Below, one piece after another: positions 16,719 through 27,967 of a DNA stretch of 64,000 nucleotides. Positions within the stretch are counted from its first letter, which is position 1. Each line of letters starts with the position of its first letter. The notes beneath the pieces were generated by a model. That model was not told the origin of the DNA and searched no databases. It was given only the letters and a program-made list of their open reading frames with translations. Made by a program: the position numbers and the translations under genes. The stretch lies in the NCBI RefSeq assembly GCF_001641635.1, contig NZ_LUUB01000038.1, positions 24,968 to 88,967 on the forward strand, written 5' to 3'. Source of the DNA: Bradyrhizobium centrolobii. Its GTDB lineage: Bacteria > Pseudomonadota > Alphaproteobacteria > Rhizobiales > Xanthobacteraceae.

Positions 16719-17933
16719 ATGGCAGAGCGCTTTGACCGGATCTGGCACAATGCCCGGCTCGCCACGATGCGGGCCGATCGTCCCGATCTCGGCGAGATCG
16801 AGCATGGACTGATCGCCGCGCACGGCGGCCGCATCGTCTATGCGGGCACGCAGGCGGATTTTCCGGCGGATACGGATGCGATCGAGCGGATCGATTGCGA
16901 GGGCCGCTGGATCACGCCGGGCCTCGTCGACTGCCACACCCATCTCGTCTATGGCGGCAACCGCGCGCACGAGTTCGAGCTGCGGCTGAAGGGCGCGAGT
17001 TACGAGGAGATCGCGCGCGCCGGCGGCGGTATCGTCTCGACCGTGGCCGCAACGCGCAAGGCAAGCGAGGCTGATCTCGTTGCAAGTGCGCTGCTGCGGC
17101 TCGATGCCCTCATCGGCGAGGGCGCGACTACCGTCGAGATCAAGTCCGGCTACGGCCTCGATACCGAAACCGAGATGCGGCAGCTCGCCGCCGCGCGCAG
17201 CCTCGGCCGGATGCGGCCGGTTGCGATCCGCACCTCCTTTCTCGGCGCGCATGCGCTGCCGCCCGAGGCCGACGGCGACAAGGATCGCTACATCGATCTT
17301 GTCTGTCGTGAGATGCTGCCCGCGGTCGCCAAGGCTGGTCTCGCCGACGCTGTGGATGCCTTCATGGAAGGCATCGCGTTTTCCGGCGAGCAAACCGCGC
17401 GGGTGTTCGAGGCGGCGAAGGCGCTCGGGTTGCCGGTCAAGCTGCATGCCGATCAATTGTCGAACCTCGGCGGTGCGGCGCTCGCCGCAAGATTCTCCGC
17501 GCTCTCGGCGGATCATCTCGAGCATACCGACGAGGCCGGTGCGGCGACGATGGCGAAGGCCGGCACGGTGGCCGTGCTGCTGCCCGGCGCCTTCTATTTC
17601 ATCCGCGAGACCCAAAAGCCGCCGGTCGAGGCGTTCCGCAAGCATGGCGTCAACATGGCGCTCGCGACCGACTGCAATCCCGGCAGCTCGCCGCTGACCT
17701 CGCTGCTGCTTGCCATGAACATGGGTGCGACGCTGTTCCGGATGACGGTGGCCGAGTGTCTTGCCGGCGTGACCCGCGAAGGCGCGCGTGCGCTGGGCGT
17801 GCTCCATGAAACCGGCACACTCGAAGCCGGCAAATGGTGCGACTTCGCGATCTGGGACATCGAGCGTCCCGCCGAGCTCGTCTATCGCATCGGCTTCAAC
17901 CCGCTGCATCGCCGGGTGTGGAGGGGCCAGTGA
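16719..17933 (+). CDS. hutI: Imidazolonepropionase HutI
   Basis: 404 residues, amidohydrolase superfamily. Metal ligands are His73 and His75 ([17 protein letters not shown]), with [16 protein letters not shown] and ATDCNPGSS supplying the rest. It hydrolyses 4-imidazolone-5-propionate to N-formimino-L-glutamate, the substrate of HutF. The ATG at 16719 follows GAGGGACC. Its stop overlaps the hutH GTG start, so hutI, hutH and hutU form one rightward operon under the palindromic operator. Confidence 0.96.
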   Translation: MAERFDRIWHNARLATMRADRPDLGEIEHGLIAAHGGRIVYAGTQADFPADTDAIERIDCEGRWITPGLVDCHTHLVYGGNRAHEFELRLKGASYEEIARAGGGIVSTVAATRKASEADLVASALLRLDALIGEGATTVEIKSGYGLDTETEMRQLAAARSLGRMRPVAIRTSFLGAHALPPEADGDKDRYIDLVCREMLPAVAKAGLADAVDAFMEGIAFSGEQTARVFEAAKALGLPVKLHADQLSNLGGAALAARFSALSADHLEHTDEAGAATMAKAGTVAVLLPGAFYFIRETQKPPVEAFRKHGVNMALATDCNPGSSPLTSLLLAMNMGATLFRMTVAECLAGVTREGARALGVLHETGTLEAGKWCDFAIWDIERPAELVYRIGFNPLHRRVWRGQ

Positions 17934-19489
17934 CGGAGCCGGGCGCACCGATCGTCGTCGCGCCGGGAACAGTCGGCCTCGACGATTTTGCGCATGTGCT
18001 CGCGGGCGCGTCTGTCATCCTTGCCCCTTCGTTCTGGCCGCGCGTCGAGGCGGCCGCAGCGATTGTCGCGAAGGCCGCGCATGCCGATATGCCGGTCTAC
18101 GGCATCAACACCGGCTTCGGAAAGCTTGCGTCGAAACGCATTCCGCCCGATCAGACCGTGCTGCTCCAGCGCAACCTCATCGTCTCGCATTGCTGCGGCG
18201 TCGGGCCGGCCACGCCGGAAACGATCGTGCGATTGATGATGGCCCTGAAGATCATCTCGCTCGGGCGCGGCGCCTCCGGCGTGCGCCGCGAGGTGATCGA
18301 GCAGTTGCAAGCAATGCTGGCGCGAGGCGTCTATCCGCTGGTGCCGCAGCAGGGCTCGGTCGGCGCCTCCGGCGATCTCGCGCCGCTCGCGCATATGACG
18401 GCGGTCATGATCGGGGAGGGGCAGGCATTCGTCGACGGCAAGACCGTGCCCGGCCGCGATGCACTCGCCTCGGCAGGCCTCGCGCCGCTGACGCTCGGCC
18501 CCAAGGAAGGGCTTGCCCTGATCAACGGCACGCAGTTCTCGGCCGCCTATGCCATCGCCGGCGTGCTGCGCGCACATCGCCTCGCTCGTGCCGCGCTCGT
18601 CACGGGCGCGCTGTCGGTCGATGCCGCGATGGCGTCGACGGCGCCGTTCCGTCCTGAGATCCAGCAATTGCGCGGCCATGCCGGGCAGATCGCTGCGGCC
18701 GCAACGCTAACGGCGCTGCTCGACGGCAGCGATATCAGGCTGTCGCATCTCGAAGGTGACGAGCGCGTGCAGGATCCCTATTGCCTACGCTGCCAGCCAC
18801 AGGTCGCGGGCGCAGCGCTTGATCTGATCACGCAGGCCGCGCGCACTCTGATCATCGAGGCCAACGCCGTCACCGACAATCCGCTCGTGCTGGTCGAGAC
18901 CGGCGAGATCGTCTCCGGCGGCAATTTCCACGCCGAGCCCGTGGCCTTTGCCGCCGACGCAATCGCGCTGGCACTGTCCGAGATCGGCGCGATCAGTGAG
19001 CGGCGTATCGCGACGCTGGTCGACCCCGCGCTCAATTTCGGTCTGCCGCCATTCCTGACATCCGACCCCGGCATCAATTCCGGCTTCATGATTGCCGAGG
19101 TGACGGCGGCCGCGCTCTATGCCGAGAACAAGCAGCGCGCACTCGCCTGCTCGATCGATTCGACGCCGACCAGTGCCAACCAGGAAGATCACGTCTCGAT
19201 GGCCGCGCATGCCGCGCGGCGGCTGTCGGATATGGCCGACAATCTTGCCGCCATCCTCGGCATCGAGCTTTTGGTCGCCGCGCAAGGCATTACGCTGCGC
19301 GCGCCGCACGCGACCAGCAAACCGCTCGTCGCCGTTATCGCCACGCTTCGCGAACAGGTGCCCGCGCTCAGTACCGACCGCTATATGGCGGGCGATCTCG
19401 CCAAGGCGGCCGCGCTGATCGAAGGCGACACGCTGCCGGCCGTCGCGCTTTCCGCGCTCCCAAATGATCCGTTTCCGAGACTTGGTTAA
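17930..19489 (+). CDS. hutH: Histidine ammonia-lyase HutH
   Basis: 519 residues. The self-forming MIO cofactor triad Ala146-Ser147-Gly148 lies in [15 protein letters not shown], and the active-site tyrosine is in [13 protein letters not shown] (Tyr57). It removes ammonia from L-histidine to give urocanate. The GTG at 17930 overlaps the hutI stop by four bases; in-frame sequence further upstream is antisense-like. The length matches the family. Confidence 0.96.
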   Translation: MTEPGAPIVVAPGTVGLDDFAHVLAGASVILAPSFWPRVEAAAAIVAKAAHADMPVYGINTGFGKLASKRIPPDQTVLLQRNLIVSHCCGVGPATPETIVRLMMALKIISLGRGASGVRREVIEQLQAMLARGVYPLVPQQGSVGASGDLAPLAHMTAVMIGEGQAFVDGKTVPGRDALASAGLAPLTLGPKEGLALINGTQFSAAYAIAGVLRAHRLARAALVTGALSVDAAMASTAPFRPEIQQLRGHAGQIAAAATLTALLDGSDIRLSHLEGDERVQDPYCLRCQPQVAGAALDLITQAARTLIIEANAVTDNPLVLVETGEIVSGGNFHAEPVAFAADAIALALSEIGAISERRIATLVDPALNFGLPPFLTSDPGINSGFMIAEVTAAALYAENKQRALACSIDSTPTSANQEDHVSMAAHAARRLSDMADNLAAILGIELLVAAQGITLRAPHATSKPLVAVIATLREQVPALSTDRYMAGDLAKAAALIEGDTLPAVALSALPNDPFPRLG

Positions 19490-19499
19490 GGAGGTCTTC

Positions 19500-21170
<1,671 letters not shown>

Positions 21171-21177
21171 CCACGGC

Positions 21178-21885
21178 TTAGTCGCGCATCAACAGCTTCG
21201 GCATCGTCGCCTTCGCGCCGTCCATGAAAGTCCGGACGGCGTCGCGCACGATCGCGTCGAGATCCGACGGGATCGGCGTCTCGTAGATGAACTTGCGGAT
21301 GGCGAGATAGAAGATGCGGCCATGCAGGCCCCAGAACAGCTCGGTCTCGCGCTCGCCGAGCGGCTGGGCTTTGGCATCAGGCAGCGCGAGCTCGTGGCGC
21401 AGCTCGGCCGCGGCCGGTTCGATGATCTCGCGGCGGACGATGTCGAGATAGCGGCCGGTGATGCCGAACGACTTCATGCCGGAGAAGACGAAGATCCGCA
21501 CCCAGTTGTATTCGAACACGCGCACGACATAGTCGAGATAGAAGCGCGTCAGCCGCGCCTCCAGGGACAGCGTGCGGTCGTGGATCAGCGGGCCCCATTC
21601 CGGCGACCAGCGGCTGAGATAGACCTCCTGGTAGACCCGTTCAATCAGCGCCTCCTTGCTCGGGAAGTGGCGGTAGATCGCCGAATGGGTGATGCCCATG
21701 CGCTTGGCAAGCTCGCGGGTCTGGCCCTCGAAGCCTCGCTCGGCGAAGAAGCGGATCGCCTCGTCGACGATCGCCCGCTCGCGGTCGGCTGCGCGCATGT
21801 TGCGGCGCTTTGGCGCGGCCCTGTCGCGTCCTTCGGTTCGCCGCCGGGCCGGTCGTTTCGCCGTCTTCTGCGTCTTTTTCGCCAT
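21178..21885 (-). CDS. TetR-family transcriptional regulator
   Basis: 235 residues. A long Lys/Arg-rich tail (residues 1-35) precedes the helix-turn-helix TRELAKRMGITHSAIYRHFPSK at about 56-77. The ligand domain is unassigned. The ATG at 21885 is preferred; a GTG at 21903 would add six residues. It is divergent from the molybdenum hydroxylase operon, and two related palindromic sites lie between them. It probably represses that operon until the imported heterocycle, aldehyde or other substrate binds. Confidence 0.92.
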   Translation of the reverse strand: MAKKTQKTAKRPARRRTEGRDRAAPKRRNMRAADRERAIVDEAIRFFAERGFEGQTRELAKRMGITHSAIYRHFPSKEALIERVYQEVYLSRWSPEWGPLIHDRTLSLEARLTRFYLDYVVRVFEYNWVRIFVFSGMKSFGITGRYLDIVRREIIEPAAAELRHELALPDAKAQPLGERETELFWGLHGRIFYLAIRKFIYETPIPSDLDAIVRDAVRTFMDGAKATMPKLLMRD

Positions 21886-21937
21886 CTTGCCGCTGAATCG
21901 CACTCCCGGCTGCCTTCTTAGCCTAAACGTGCATTTG

Positions 21938-22006
21938 TGACCAAATGGTCATTTCCTGTTGACCGGCTTGTGCCGCCGTGTCAGGATTTTAAGACCAGAT
22001 GGTTAC
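21938..22006. promoter_or_regulatory. Pair of probable TetR operators
   Basis: TGACCAAATGGTCA (21938-21951) is palindromic with five-base arms around AAAT. A similar but imperfect copy, GACCAGATGGTTAC, lies at 21993-22006, about 54 bases on. Both sit in the 168-bp divergent promoter between the TetR gene and the molybdenum hydroxylase operon, the arrangement expected for an autoregulated TetR repressor. Confidence 0.68.
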
Positions 22007-22053
22007 AAATCTGGCATCCCGGCTGATGAGCCGATGGATCTGAGGAAACGGCG

Positions 22054-22914
22054 GTGAAGGCGAGGGCTTTCAGCTATTTTCGTGCCGATACGATCGACCA
22101 GGCGCTGGACGCTCATGCGCGCGCCGGCGACGACGCGCGTTTCATCGCCGGCGGCCAGAGCCTCGTGCCGGCGCTGTCGCTGCGGCTGCAGGCGCCGCGG
22201 CTCCTGATCGACATCACCCATATCGCCGAACTGCGCGGCGTCTGCCGCGAGGGCGATACCTTGCGCATTGGCGCGCTCACCCGTCATTGTGAGATGCTGA
22301 CCGAGCCGTTGATCGCCGCGTTCGCGCCGCTGCTGCGCGCCGCGGCGCCCTTCGTCGCCCATCCGGCGATCCGCAACCGCGGCACCTTTGGCGGCAGCGT
22401 CGCGCTGGCCGATCCCGCGTCCGAATTTCCCGCGATGACGCTGGCGCTTGACGCCGAGATCGAGATCGCCGGCCCTTCGGGCAGCCGGCGTTTGAAAGCT
22501 GACGACTTCTTTATCGATCTGTTCGAAACCGCCTTGCAGCCGGGCGAGCTGATCACGGCGGTCCACGTTCCATTGTTCAGGAGCAATCAGCGTTTCGCCT
22601 TTGACGAGCTGGCGCGCCGGCGCGGCGATTATGCGCTGGTCGGCTGCGGCATGCTCGCGACCCAAACGGGCGATCGCATCGACGATATCCGCATATCCTT
22701 CTTCTCGGTCGGCAACACGCCGACGCGGGTCAAGGGCGCCGAGACGGCATTGACCGGCTTCAGCCTTGATGCGGCACGCATCGCCGCCGCGCAGGCTGCG
22801 CTGGACAACGATCTCGCGCCGCCCGAGAGCGACGAGGTGCCGCCGATGATGCGGCTGCATCTCGCCCGCGTGCTGCTTGGCCGCCTGCTCGGACGTCTCG
22901 GTGAGGGCGCATGA
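22054..22914 (+). CDS. Molybdenum hydroxylase FAD subunit (CoxM/xanthine dehydrogenase M type)
   Basis: 286 residues. FAD-binding motifs are FIAGGQSLVPALSLRL near residue 30 and RNRGTFGGSVALADPASEFP near residue 110. It passes electrons from the two iron-sulfur clusters of the small subunit to an acceptor. The start is GTG at 22054 with GAGGAAA before it. The stop overlaps the next start (ATGA). The gene order M-S-L is that of CO dehydrogenase-type enzymes, but the large subunit lacks the CO dehydrogenase active-site loop. Confidence 0.93.
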   Translation: MKARAFSYFRADTIDQALDAHARAGDDARFIAGGQSLVPALSLRLQAPRLLIDITHIAELRGVCREGDTLRIGALTRHCEMLTEPLIAAFAPLLRAAAPFVAHPAIRNRGTFGGSVALADPASEFPAMTLALDAEIEIAGPSGSRRLKADDFFIDLFETALQPGELITAVHVPLFRSNQRFAFDELARRRGDYALVGCGMLATQTGDRIDDIRISFFSVGNTPTRVKGAETALTGFSLDAARIAAAQAALDNDLAPPESDEVPPMMRLHLARVLLGRLLGRLGEGA

Positions 22915-23435
22915 GCGGGATCGGCGACGATATGCTGGCGGAGGAAGTCAATGAGACAGTGCGGGTCCGCTTCATCGTCAACGGTCGCAAGGTCGCCTGC
23001 GACGTTGCTCCACGCGAGACGCTGGTCGATTGCCTGCGCAACGTGCTCGAACTGACCGGCACGCATGCCGGCTGTGAGATGGGGGCGTGCGGCGCCTGCC
23101 TTGTTCGGCTCGACGGTCGCTCCGTGCACTCCTGCCTGATGTTCGCCGTGCAGGCCGACGGCGCCAGGATCGACACCATCGAAGGCCTGTCCGAGAGCGG
23201 CGTGATCGCCGATCTTCAGGCCGAATTCCATCGTCGCAACGCATTGCAATGTGGCTTCTGCACGCCAGGCATGCTGGTCAACGCGCATGAGCTGCTCTCG
23301 CAGGTCGCGCGGCCGAGCCGCGAAGAGATCCGCGACGCGCTGTCGGGCAATTACTGCCGCTGCACCGGCTACGAGGCGATCGTTGATGCCATCGACGTGG
23401 TCGCCAAGGCGCGCAGCGAGGGAGGTGCAGCATGA
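22911..23435 (+). CDS. Molybdenum hydroxylase [2Fe-2S] subunit (CoxS type)
   Basis: 174 residues. The plant-ferredoxin-type cluster is bound by CEMGACGACLVRLDGRSVHSC and the proximal cluster by CGFCTPGM and CRCTGYEAI. It relays electrons from the Mo site to the FAD subunit. It overlaps both neighbouring genes by four bases, so the three subunits are translationally coupled. There is a short N-terminal extension (about 15 residues) before the ferredoxin fold; no export signal is seen, so the enzyme is probably cytoplasmic. Confidence 0.95.
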   Translation: MSGIGDDMLAEEVNETVRVRFIVNGRKVACDVAPRETLVDCLRNVLELTGTHAGCEMGACGACLVRLDGRSVHSCLMFAVQADGARIDTIEGLSESGVIADLQAEFHRRNALQCGFCTPGMLVNAHELLSQVARPSREEIRDALSGNYCRCTGYEAIVDAIDVVAKARSEGGAA

Positions 23436-25807
23436 GCGCGCCGCTAACCTCGCTCGACCGCCCGAATTCCTATATCGGCCGCTCGGTGCCGCGGCCGAAC
23501 GCCAAGCGGTTGCTCGCCGGGCGCGGGCGCTATGTCAGCGATCTCCGTCTGCCGCGCATGCTGCATGCCGCGTTCCTGCGCAGCCCGCACGCGCATGCGA
23601 AGATTGTCTCGATCAATACCGAACAGGCGCGTGTGCTCGAGGGCGTGCATCTCGTTGCCACGGGCGCCGATCTCGCAAAGATCTGCACGCCCTGGACCGG
23701 CACGCTGGATCATTTCAAGGGCATGACATCGGCGCCGCAATTGCCGTTGCCGCTCGATCGCGTGGTCTGGGCCGGACAGGCGGTGGTCGCCGTCGTCGCC
23801 GAGAGTAGGTCGATCGCCGAGGACGCACTGGAGCTGATCGAGATCGACTACGAGGATCTGCCCGTGGTGGTCGACATCGACAGCGCCCGCGAGGTCGGAA
23901 CGCCACTGGTCAATCCCGGCAGCGCTAGCAACGTCTGCTTCCGTAGTCAGCTCGACAGCGGCGGCGTCGACGACGTCTTCGCAACCGCAGCCCATGTCGT
24001 AGAAGAGGAGTTCTCCTTCGGCCGCCATACCGCCGTGACGCTGGAGCCGCGTGCCATCGTCGCCGATTATGACCCCGGCGCCGAGATGCTGACCGTGCAT
24101 CATGGCACGCAGACGCCATATCAGTTCCAAGACCTCTACTCGCGTCACTACGGCATCCCCGAGGCCCGCGTCCGCGTCATCGCGACCGACATCGGCGGCT
24201 CCTTCGGGATGAAGCTGCATGTCTATCACGAGGACATGGCGGTGGTCGGCCTCTCGATCCTGATCGGCCGTCCCGTGAAATATGTCGCTGATCGGATCGA
24301 GTCCTTTGTCTCCGACATCCACGCGCGCGACCATCGCGTCCGCGCCCGAATCGCGCTCGACGCCAAGGGCGAGATCCTGGCGATGGACGTGCACGATCTG
24401 ACCGCGATCGGCGCCTTCTCGACCTATCCCCGCACCAGCGTGGTCGAAGGCAACCAGGTCATCCGCCTGATCGGTGCGCCCTATTGCTTCAGGAATTATC
24501 GTGCGCTGCTGGAGGTGATCTTCCAGAACAAGGTGCAGACCAGCCAGTACCGTGCCGTCGGTCATCCCGTCGCCTGTGCCGTCACCGAACGGCTGGTCGA
24601 CATGGCCGCGGCCAAAGTCGGCCTCGATCCCTTCGCGATCCGCGCACAGAACGTCATCGCCGATGACGCCTATCCGCAGACCTCGCCGACCGGCTACCGC
24701 TTCGAGGCGCTGTCGCATCAGGAATGCCTGAAGCGCCTGCACGCGATGATGGACTATGACGCGCTGCGCGCCGAGCAGAGCGACTTGCGCAAGCGCGGCG
24801 TCTATCGCGGCATCGGCATCGCGACCTTTGTCGAGATCACCAATCCCAGCCCGGCGTTCTATGGCGTCGGCGGCGCACGCATCTCGTCGCAGGACGGCGC
24901 GATCGTCGGCCTGACACCGTCGGGCGAGGTCCGCTGCCTGATCTCGGTCACCGAGCAGGGGCAGGGCACCGAAGCGATCATCAGCCAGATCGTCGCTGAT
25001 CAGCTCGGCCTTGCGCAGGAACACGTCAAGGTCATCACCGGCGATACCGAGGTCACGCCGCACGGCGGTGCCACCTGGGCCTGCCGCGGCGCCGGCATCG
25101 GCGGCGAAACCGCGCTTCAGGCGACGCGCGTGCTCAAGCGCAACATCCTGGAGATCGCCGCGCTCATCCTCCAGGAGCAGCCGGCCGCGCTCGACATCAT
25201 CGACGGTGAGGTGGTCGACGCGGCGACGCGGCAGCAGCGTCTGCCGATCTCCGAGATCGCGCGCATCGCCTATTTCCGCTCCGACACGCTGCCGCCGGAC
25301 ACGCAGGCACAGCTCACCGTGAGCCACCACTTCGCGCCGCAGGGCTATCCGTTCGCATTCACCAACGGGATCCAGGGCTGCTCGCTGGAGGTCGATGTCG
25401 ACACCGGCTTCGTCAAGCTGTTGAAGCACTTCGTCGTCGAGGATTGCGGCCGCATCATCAATCCGATGCTGGTGGACGAGCAGCTCCGCGGCGGCGTCGT
25501 GCAGGGGCTAGGTGCGGCCCTGTTCGAGGAATGCCGCTACAGCGACACCGGCCAGCTCATCAACGGCTCGCTCGCCGACTATCTGGTGCCGATGGCGATG
25601 GAAATGCCCGACATCGTCATCGCCCATGTCGAGACGCCGACCGCCGACACCGCGCTCGGCGCCAAGGGCTGCGGCGAGGCCGGCACCGCGGCGGCATCCG
25701 CCTGCGTGCTCAACGCCGTCAACGACGCGCTGGCGCAATTCGGCGCAACGATCAATTCAATCCCGATCACGCCCGCAAAAATCCTGAAAGCCCTGAAGCG
25801 TTTCTAG
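23432..25807 (+). CDS. Molybdenum hydroxylase catalytic subunit, unknown substrate
   Basis: 791 residues, xanthine dehydrogenase/CoxL superfamily. Mo-pterin motifs include ATDIGGSFGMKLH, and the catalytic glutamate is Glu749 in AKGCGEAGT. The loop that reads AYRCSFR in CO dehydrogenase and AYRGAGR in form II enzymes reads QYRAVGHP (372-379), so this is neither. It should insert water-derived oxygen into a C-H bond of an aldehyde or N-heterocycle. Operon partners are a branched-chain-type importer, which suggests the substrate is taken up from outside. Confidence 0.92.
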   Translation: MSAPLTSLDRPNSYIGRSVPRPNAKRLLAGRGRYVSDLRLPRMLHAAFLRSPHAHAKIVSINTEQARVLEGVHLVATGADLAKICTPWTGTLDHFKGMTSAPQLPLPLDRVVWAGQAVVAVVAESRSIAEDALELIEIDYEDLPVVVDIDSAREVGTPLVNPGSASNVCFRSQLDSGGVDDVFATAAHVVEEEFSFGRHTAVTLEPRAIVADYDPGAEMLTVHHGTQTPYQFQDLYSRHYGIPEARVRVIATDIGGSFGMKLHVYHEDMAVVGLSILIGRPVKYVADRIESFVSDIHARDHRVRARIALDAKGEILAMDVHDLTAIGAFSTYPRTSVVEGNQVIRLIGAPYCFRNYRALLEVIFQNKVQTSQYRAVGHPVACAVTERLVDMAAAKVGLDPFAIRAQNVIADDAYPQTSPTGYRFEALSHQECLKRLHAMMDYDALRAEQSDLRKRGVYRGIGIATFVEITNPSPAFYGVGGARISSQDGAIVGLTPSGEVRCLISVTEQGQGTEAIISQIVADQLGLAQEHVKVITGDTEVTPHGGATWACRGAGIGGETALQATRVLKRNILEIAALILQEQPAALDIIDGEVVDAATRQQRLPISEIARIAYFRSDTLPPDTQAQLTVSHHFAPQGYPFAFTNGIQGCSLEVDVDTGFVKLLKHFVVEDCGRIINPMLVDEQLRGGVVQGLGAALFEECRYSDTGQLINGSLADYLVPMAMEMPDIVIAHVETPTADTALGAKGCGEAGTAAASACVLNAVNDALAQFGATINSIPITPAKILKALKRF

Positions 25808-25828
25808 AAAAAAACTCCTGGAGGAATC

Positions 25829-27079
25829 ATGCCCAAATCCGGCTCGAACCCGTTTCGCCAAAAAATCTCCCGCCGCGCCGCGCTGGCGGGCCTGTCGGCC
25901 AGCGCCGCGATGCTCGCCATGCCCCGACTCGGTCGCGCCGCGGATGAAACGATCCGCATCGGGTTTCCCACACCGCTCACCGGTCCCTTCGCCGCCGAGG
26001 CGCGCGATCAGGTCAAATGCGCCGAGCTTGCGGTCAAGCTCGTCAACGACAAGGGTGGCATCGCCGGCCGCAAGGTCGAGCTGCTGGTGCGTGACGACAA
26101 GCTCAATGCCGGCGAAGCCGCCACCCGCACGCTCGAGCTGATCGAGAAGGACAAGGTTCATGCGGTGGTCGGAGCACTCTCCAGCGCCGTGCAGCTTGCC
26201 GTCAACGAGGTCACCCGCGCGCGGGGCGTGATCTATATCTCGATCAGCCAGTCCGACACCATCAACGAGGCCAGGGATTTCAGCAAATACACCTTCCACG
26301 AGGCACTCAATCCACACATGACGACCGCTGCCGTGGCGCGGCAGACCCTGAAGAAAGGCATGAAGGTCGCGCATCTCGTCGCCGACTATGCCTATGGCCA
26401 TGAGATGCTGCGCGGCTTCAAACGTGCCCAGGCGGCGATCGGCGCGGACAATGTCGGCGAGATCCTGCATCCGTTCGGCGCGGCCGATTACTCCACCTTC
26501 ATGCCGCGCCTGATGTCGATGCGGCCCGACGTGCTCTGTATCTCCAATTTCGGCCGCGACCAGGCCAACGCGATCAAGCAGGCGGTGGATTTTGGCGTCA
26601 AGCAGCAGATGAAGATCGTCGTACCCGTGATCCTGCACAACCAGCGGCTCGCGGTCGGTCCCGACGTGTTCGAGGGCGTGGTCGGCGGTGCCAACTACTA
26701 TTGGGGCCTGGAGACGCAGAGCAAGTCGGCGGCCGATTTCAACGCGGCGTTCCGCGCCGCCAATGGCGGCGCGATCCCGACCGATTACGGCGCCTACGGC
26801 TATTCCGGCGTGGCCTCGCTGCTGCTCGCCATGCAGGCCGCGGGCGGCCCCGACACCGACAAGGTCGTCGATGCCCTGGAGAAGCTGCAATATGACCTGA
26901 CCAAGGGTCCGCAGCACTACCGCAAGTGCGATCATCAGTCGGTGCAGTCGGTTCTGGTGCTGGAGTCAAAGAAGAAGTCCGCCATGGCCAACGATAACGA
27001 CCTGTTCGCGGTCGTTGCCAACGACGTGGGCTCGGACGATATGCTGCGCAGCTGTACCGAGCTCGGCCACGCCACCTGA
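25829..27079 (+). CDS. ABC transporter substrate-binding protein, branched-chain amino-acid type
   Basis: 416 residues. The N-terminus carries a twin-arginine-like signal (KISRRAALAGLSASAAML, then GRAADETIRIG). PTPLTGPFAAEARDQVKCAEL and DKGGIAGRKVELLVRDDK are the Leu/Ile/Val-binding-protein landmarks. CTGGAGGA precedes the ATG, 21 bases after the Mo subunit stop. It is predicted to capture the substrate of the preceding molybdenum hydroxylase. The C-terminal half contains YHRKCDHQ-type residues (HYRKCDHQSVQSV) common in amide/urea-like Liv proteins, but the ligand cannot be fixed. Confidence 0.92.
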   Translation: MPKSGSNPFRQKISRRAALAGLSASAAMLAMPRLGRAADETIRIGFPTPLTGPFAAEARDQVKCAELAVKLVNDKGGIAGRKVELLVRDDKLNAGEAATRTLELIEKDKVHAVVGALSSAVQLAVNEVTRARGVIYISISQSDTINEARDFSKYTFHEALNPHMTTAAVARQTLKKGMKVAHLVADYAYGHEMLRGFKRAQAAIGADNVGEILHPFGAADYSTFMPRLMSMRPDVLCISNFGRDQANAIKQAVDFGVKQQMKIVVPVILHNQRLAVGPDVFEGVVGGANYYWGLETQSKSAADFNAAFRAANGGAIPTDYGAYGYSGVASLLLAMQAAGGPDTDKVVDALEKLQYDLTKGPQHYRKCDHQSVQSVLVLESKKKSAMANDNDLFAVVANDVGSDDMLRSCTELGHAT

Positions 27080-27091
27080 AGTCCTGTCACG

Positions 27092-27967
27092 ATGGACCTG
27101 TCGCTGATCATCATGCAGCTTCTCTCCGGGATCGCCCTTGGGGCGGTCCTGGTGATCACTGCGCTTGGACTGACGATCGTGTTCGGCATGCTCGGGGTCG
27201 TTAACTTCGCTCACGGCGCGCTGTTCATGATCGGCGCCTACGCCGGCCTCTATCTGGCGTCCCTCACCGGCAGTTTCTGGTGGGGACTGTTGCTTGCCCC
27301 CATTCTGATCGGCGCCTTCGGCATGCTGATCGAGTTCCTCCTGATCCGCCGGCTCTATGGACGCTCGATCGATGATCCGCTCCTCCTGACCTTCGGCCTC
27401 AGCTACGTCCTGGTCGAGGGCGTCCGCATCGTGTTCGGCAGCGACGGAATCCCGTTTCCGACCCCGCCGCAGCTCATCGGCGTGCTCGACCTCGGCATCG
27501 GCTTCTTCCCGCGCTACCGCCTCTTCGTCATCTTGCTCGTGGCCGTGGTTCTGCTGGTGCTCTGGCTGATGCTGGAGAAGACCCGCGTCGGCCTGATCGT
27601 GCGCGCCGGCGCCCGCGATCCCACCATCATGCAGGTGCTCGGCGTCGATATCGGCCGGGTCTGGCTCGCGATCTTCGGCCTTGGCGTCGCGCTCGCGGCG
27701 CTTGGCGGGGTGCTGGCCGGTCCTATGCGCAGCGTCAACCCTGAGATGGGCTCGCTCGTGCTCGCGGAAGCCTTCGTCGTGACCGTGATCGGCGGCCTCG
27801 GCTCGATCGTCGGCGCGGTCGTGGCCGGCCTCATGGTCGGCGTTTCCATCAGCCTAGTGGCGCTGTTCGCGCCGGAGATGGCGACCATCGTTATGTTCGC
27901 GCTGATGGCGGTGGTGCTGCTGATCCGTCCGCAGGGCCTGTTCGGCGTGAAGGGGAGGACCGCGTGA
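27092..27967 (+). CDS. Branched-chain amino-acid-type ABC permease (LivH-like)
   Basis: 291 residues with about eight hydrophobic segments. GIALGAVLVITALGLTIVFG and GVVNFAHGALFMIGAYAG form the LivH N-terminal signature; VTVIGGLGSIVGAVVAGLMVG is the ATPase-facing loop. It starts 12 bases after the binding-protein stop and overlaps the next permease by four bases. It forms one half of the channel for the second importer in the window. Confidence 0.94.
   Translation: MDLSLIIMQLLSGIALGAVLVITALGLTIVFGMLGVVNFAHGALFMIGAYAGLYLASLTGSFWWGLLLAPILIGAFGMLIEFLLIRRLYGRSIDDPLLLTFGLSYVLVEGVRIVFGSDGIPFPTPPQLIGVLDLGIGFFPRYRLFVILLVAVVLLVLWLMLEKTRVGLIVRAGARDPTIMQVLGVDIGRVWLAIFGLGVALAALGGVLAGPMRSVNPEMGSLVLAEAFVVTVIGGLGSIVGAVVAGLMVGVSISLVALFAPEMATIVMFALMAVVLLIRPQGLFGVKGRTA

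Noticed and set aside
23444..25429. Leftward frame of 661 codons
   Set aside because: Mirror of the molybdenum hydroxylase subunit; shadow composition.
23432..25807. Carbon monoxide dehydrogenase large subunit
   Set aside because: The diagnostic AYRCSFR loop is replaced by QYRAVGHP.
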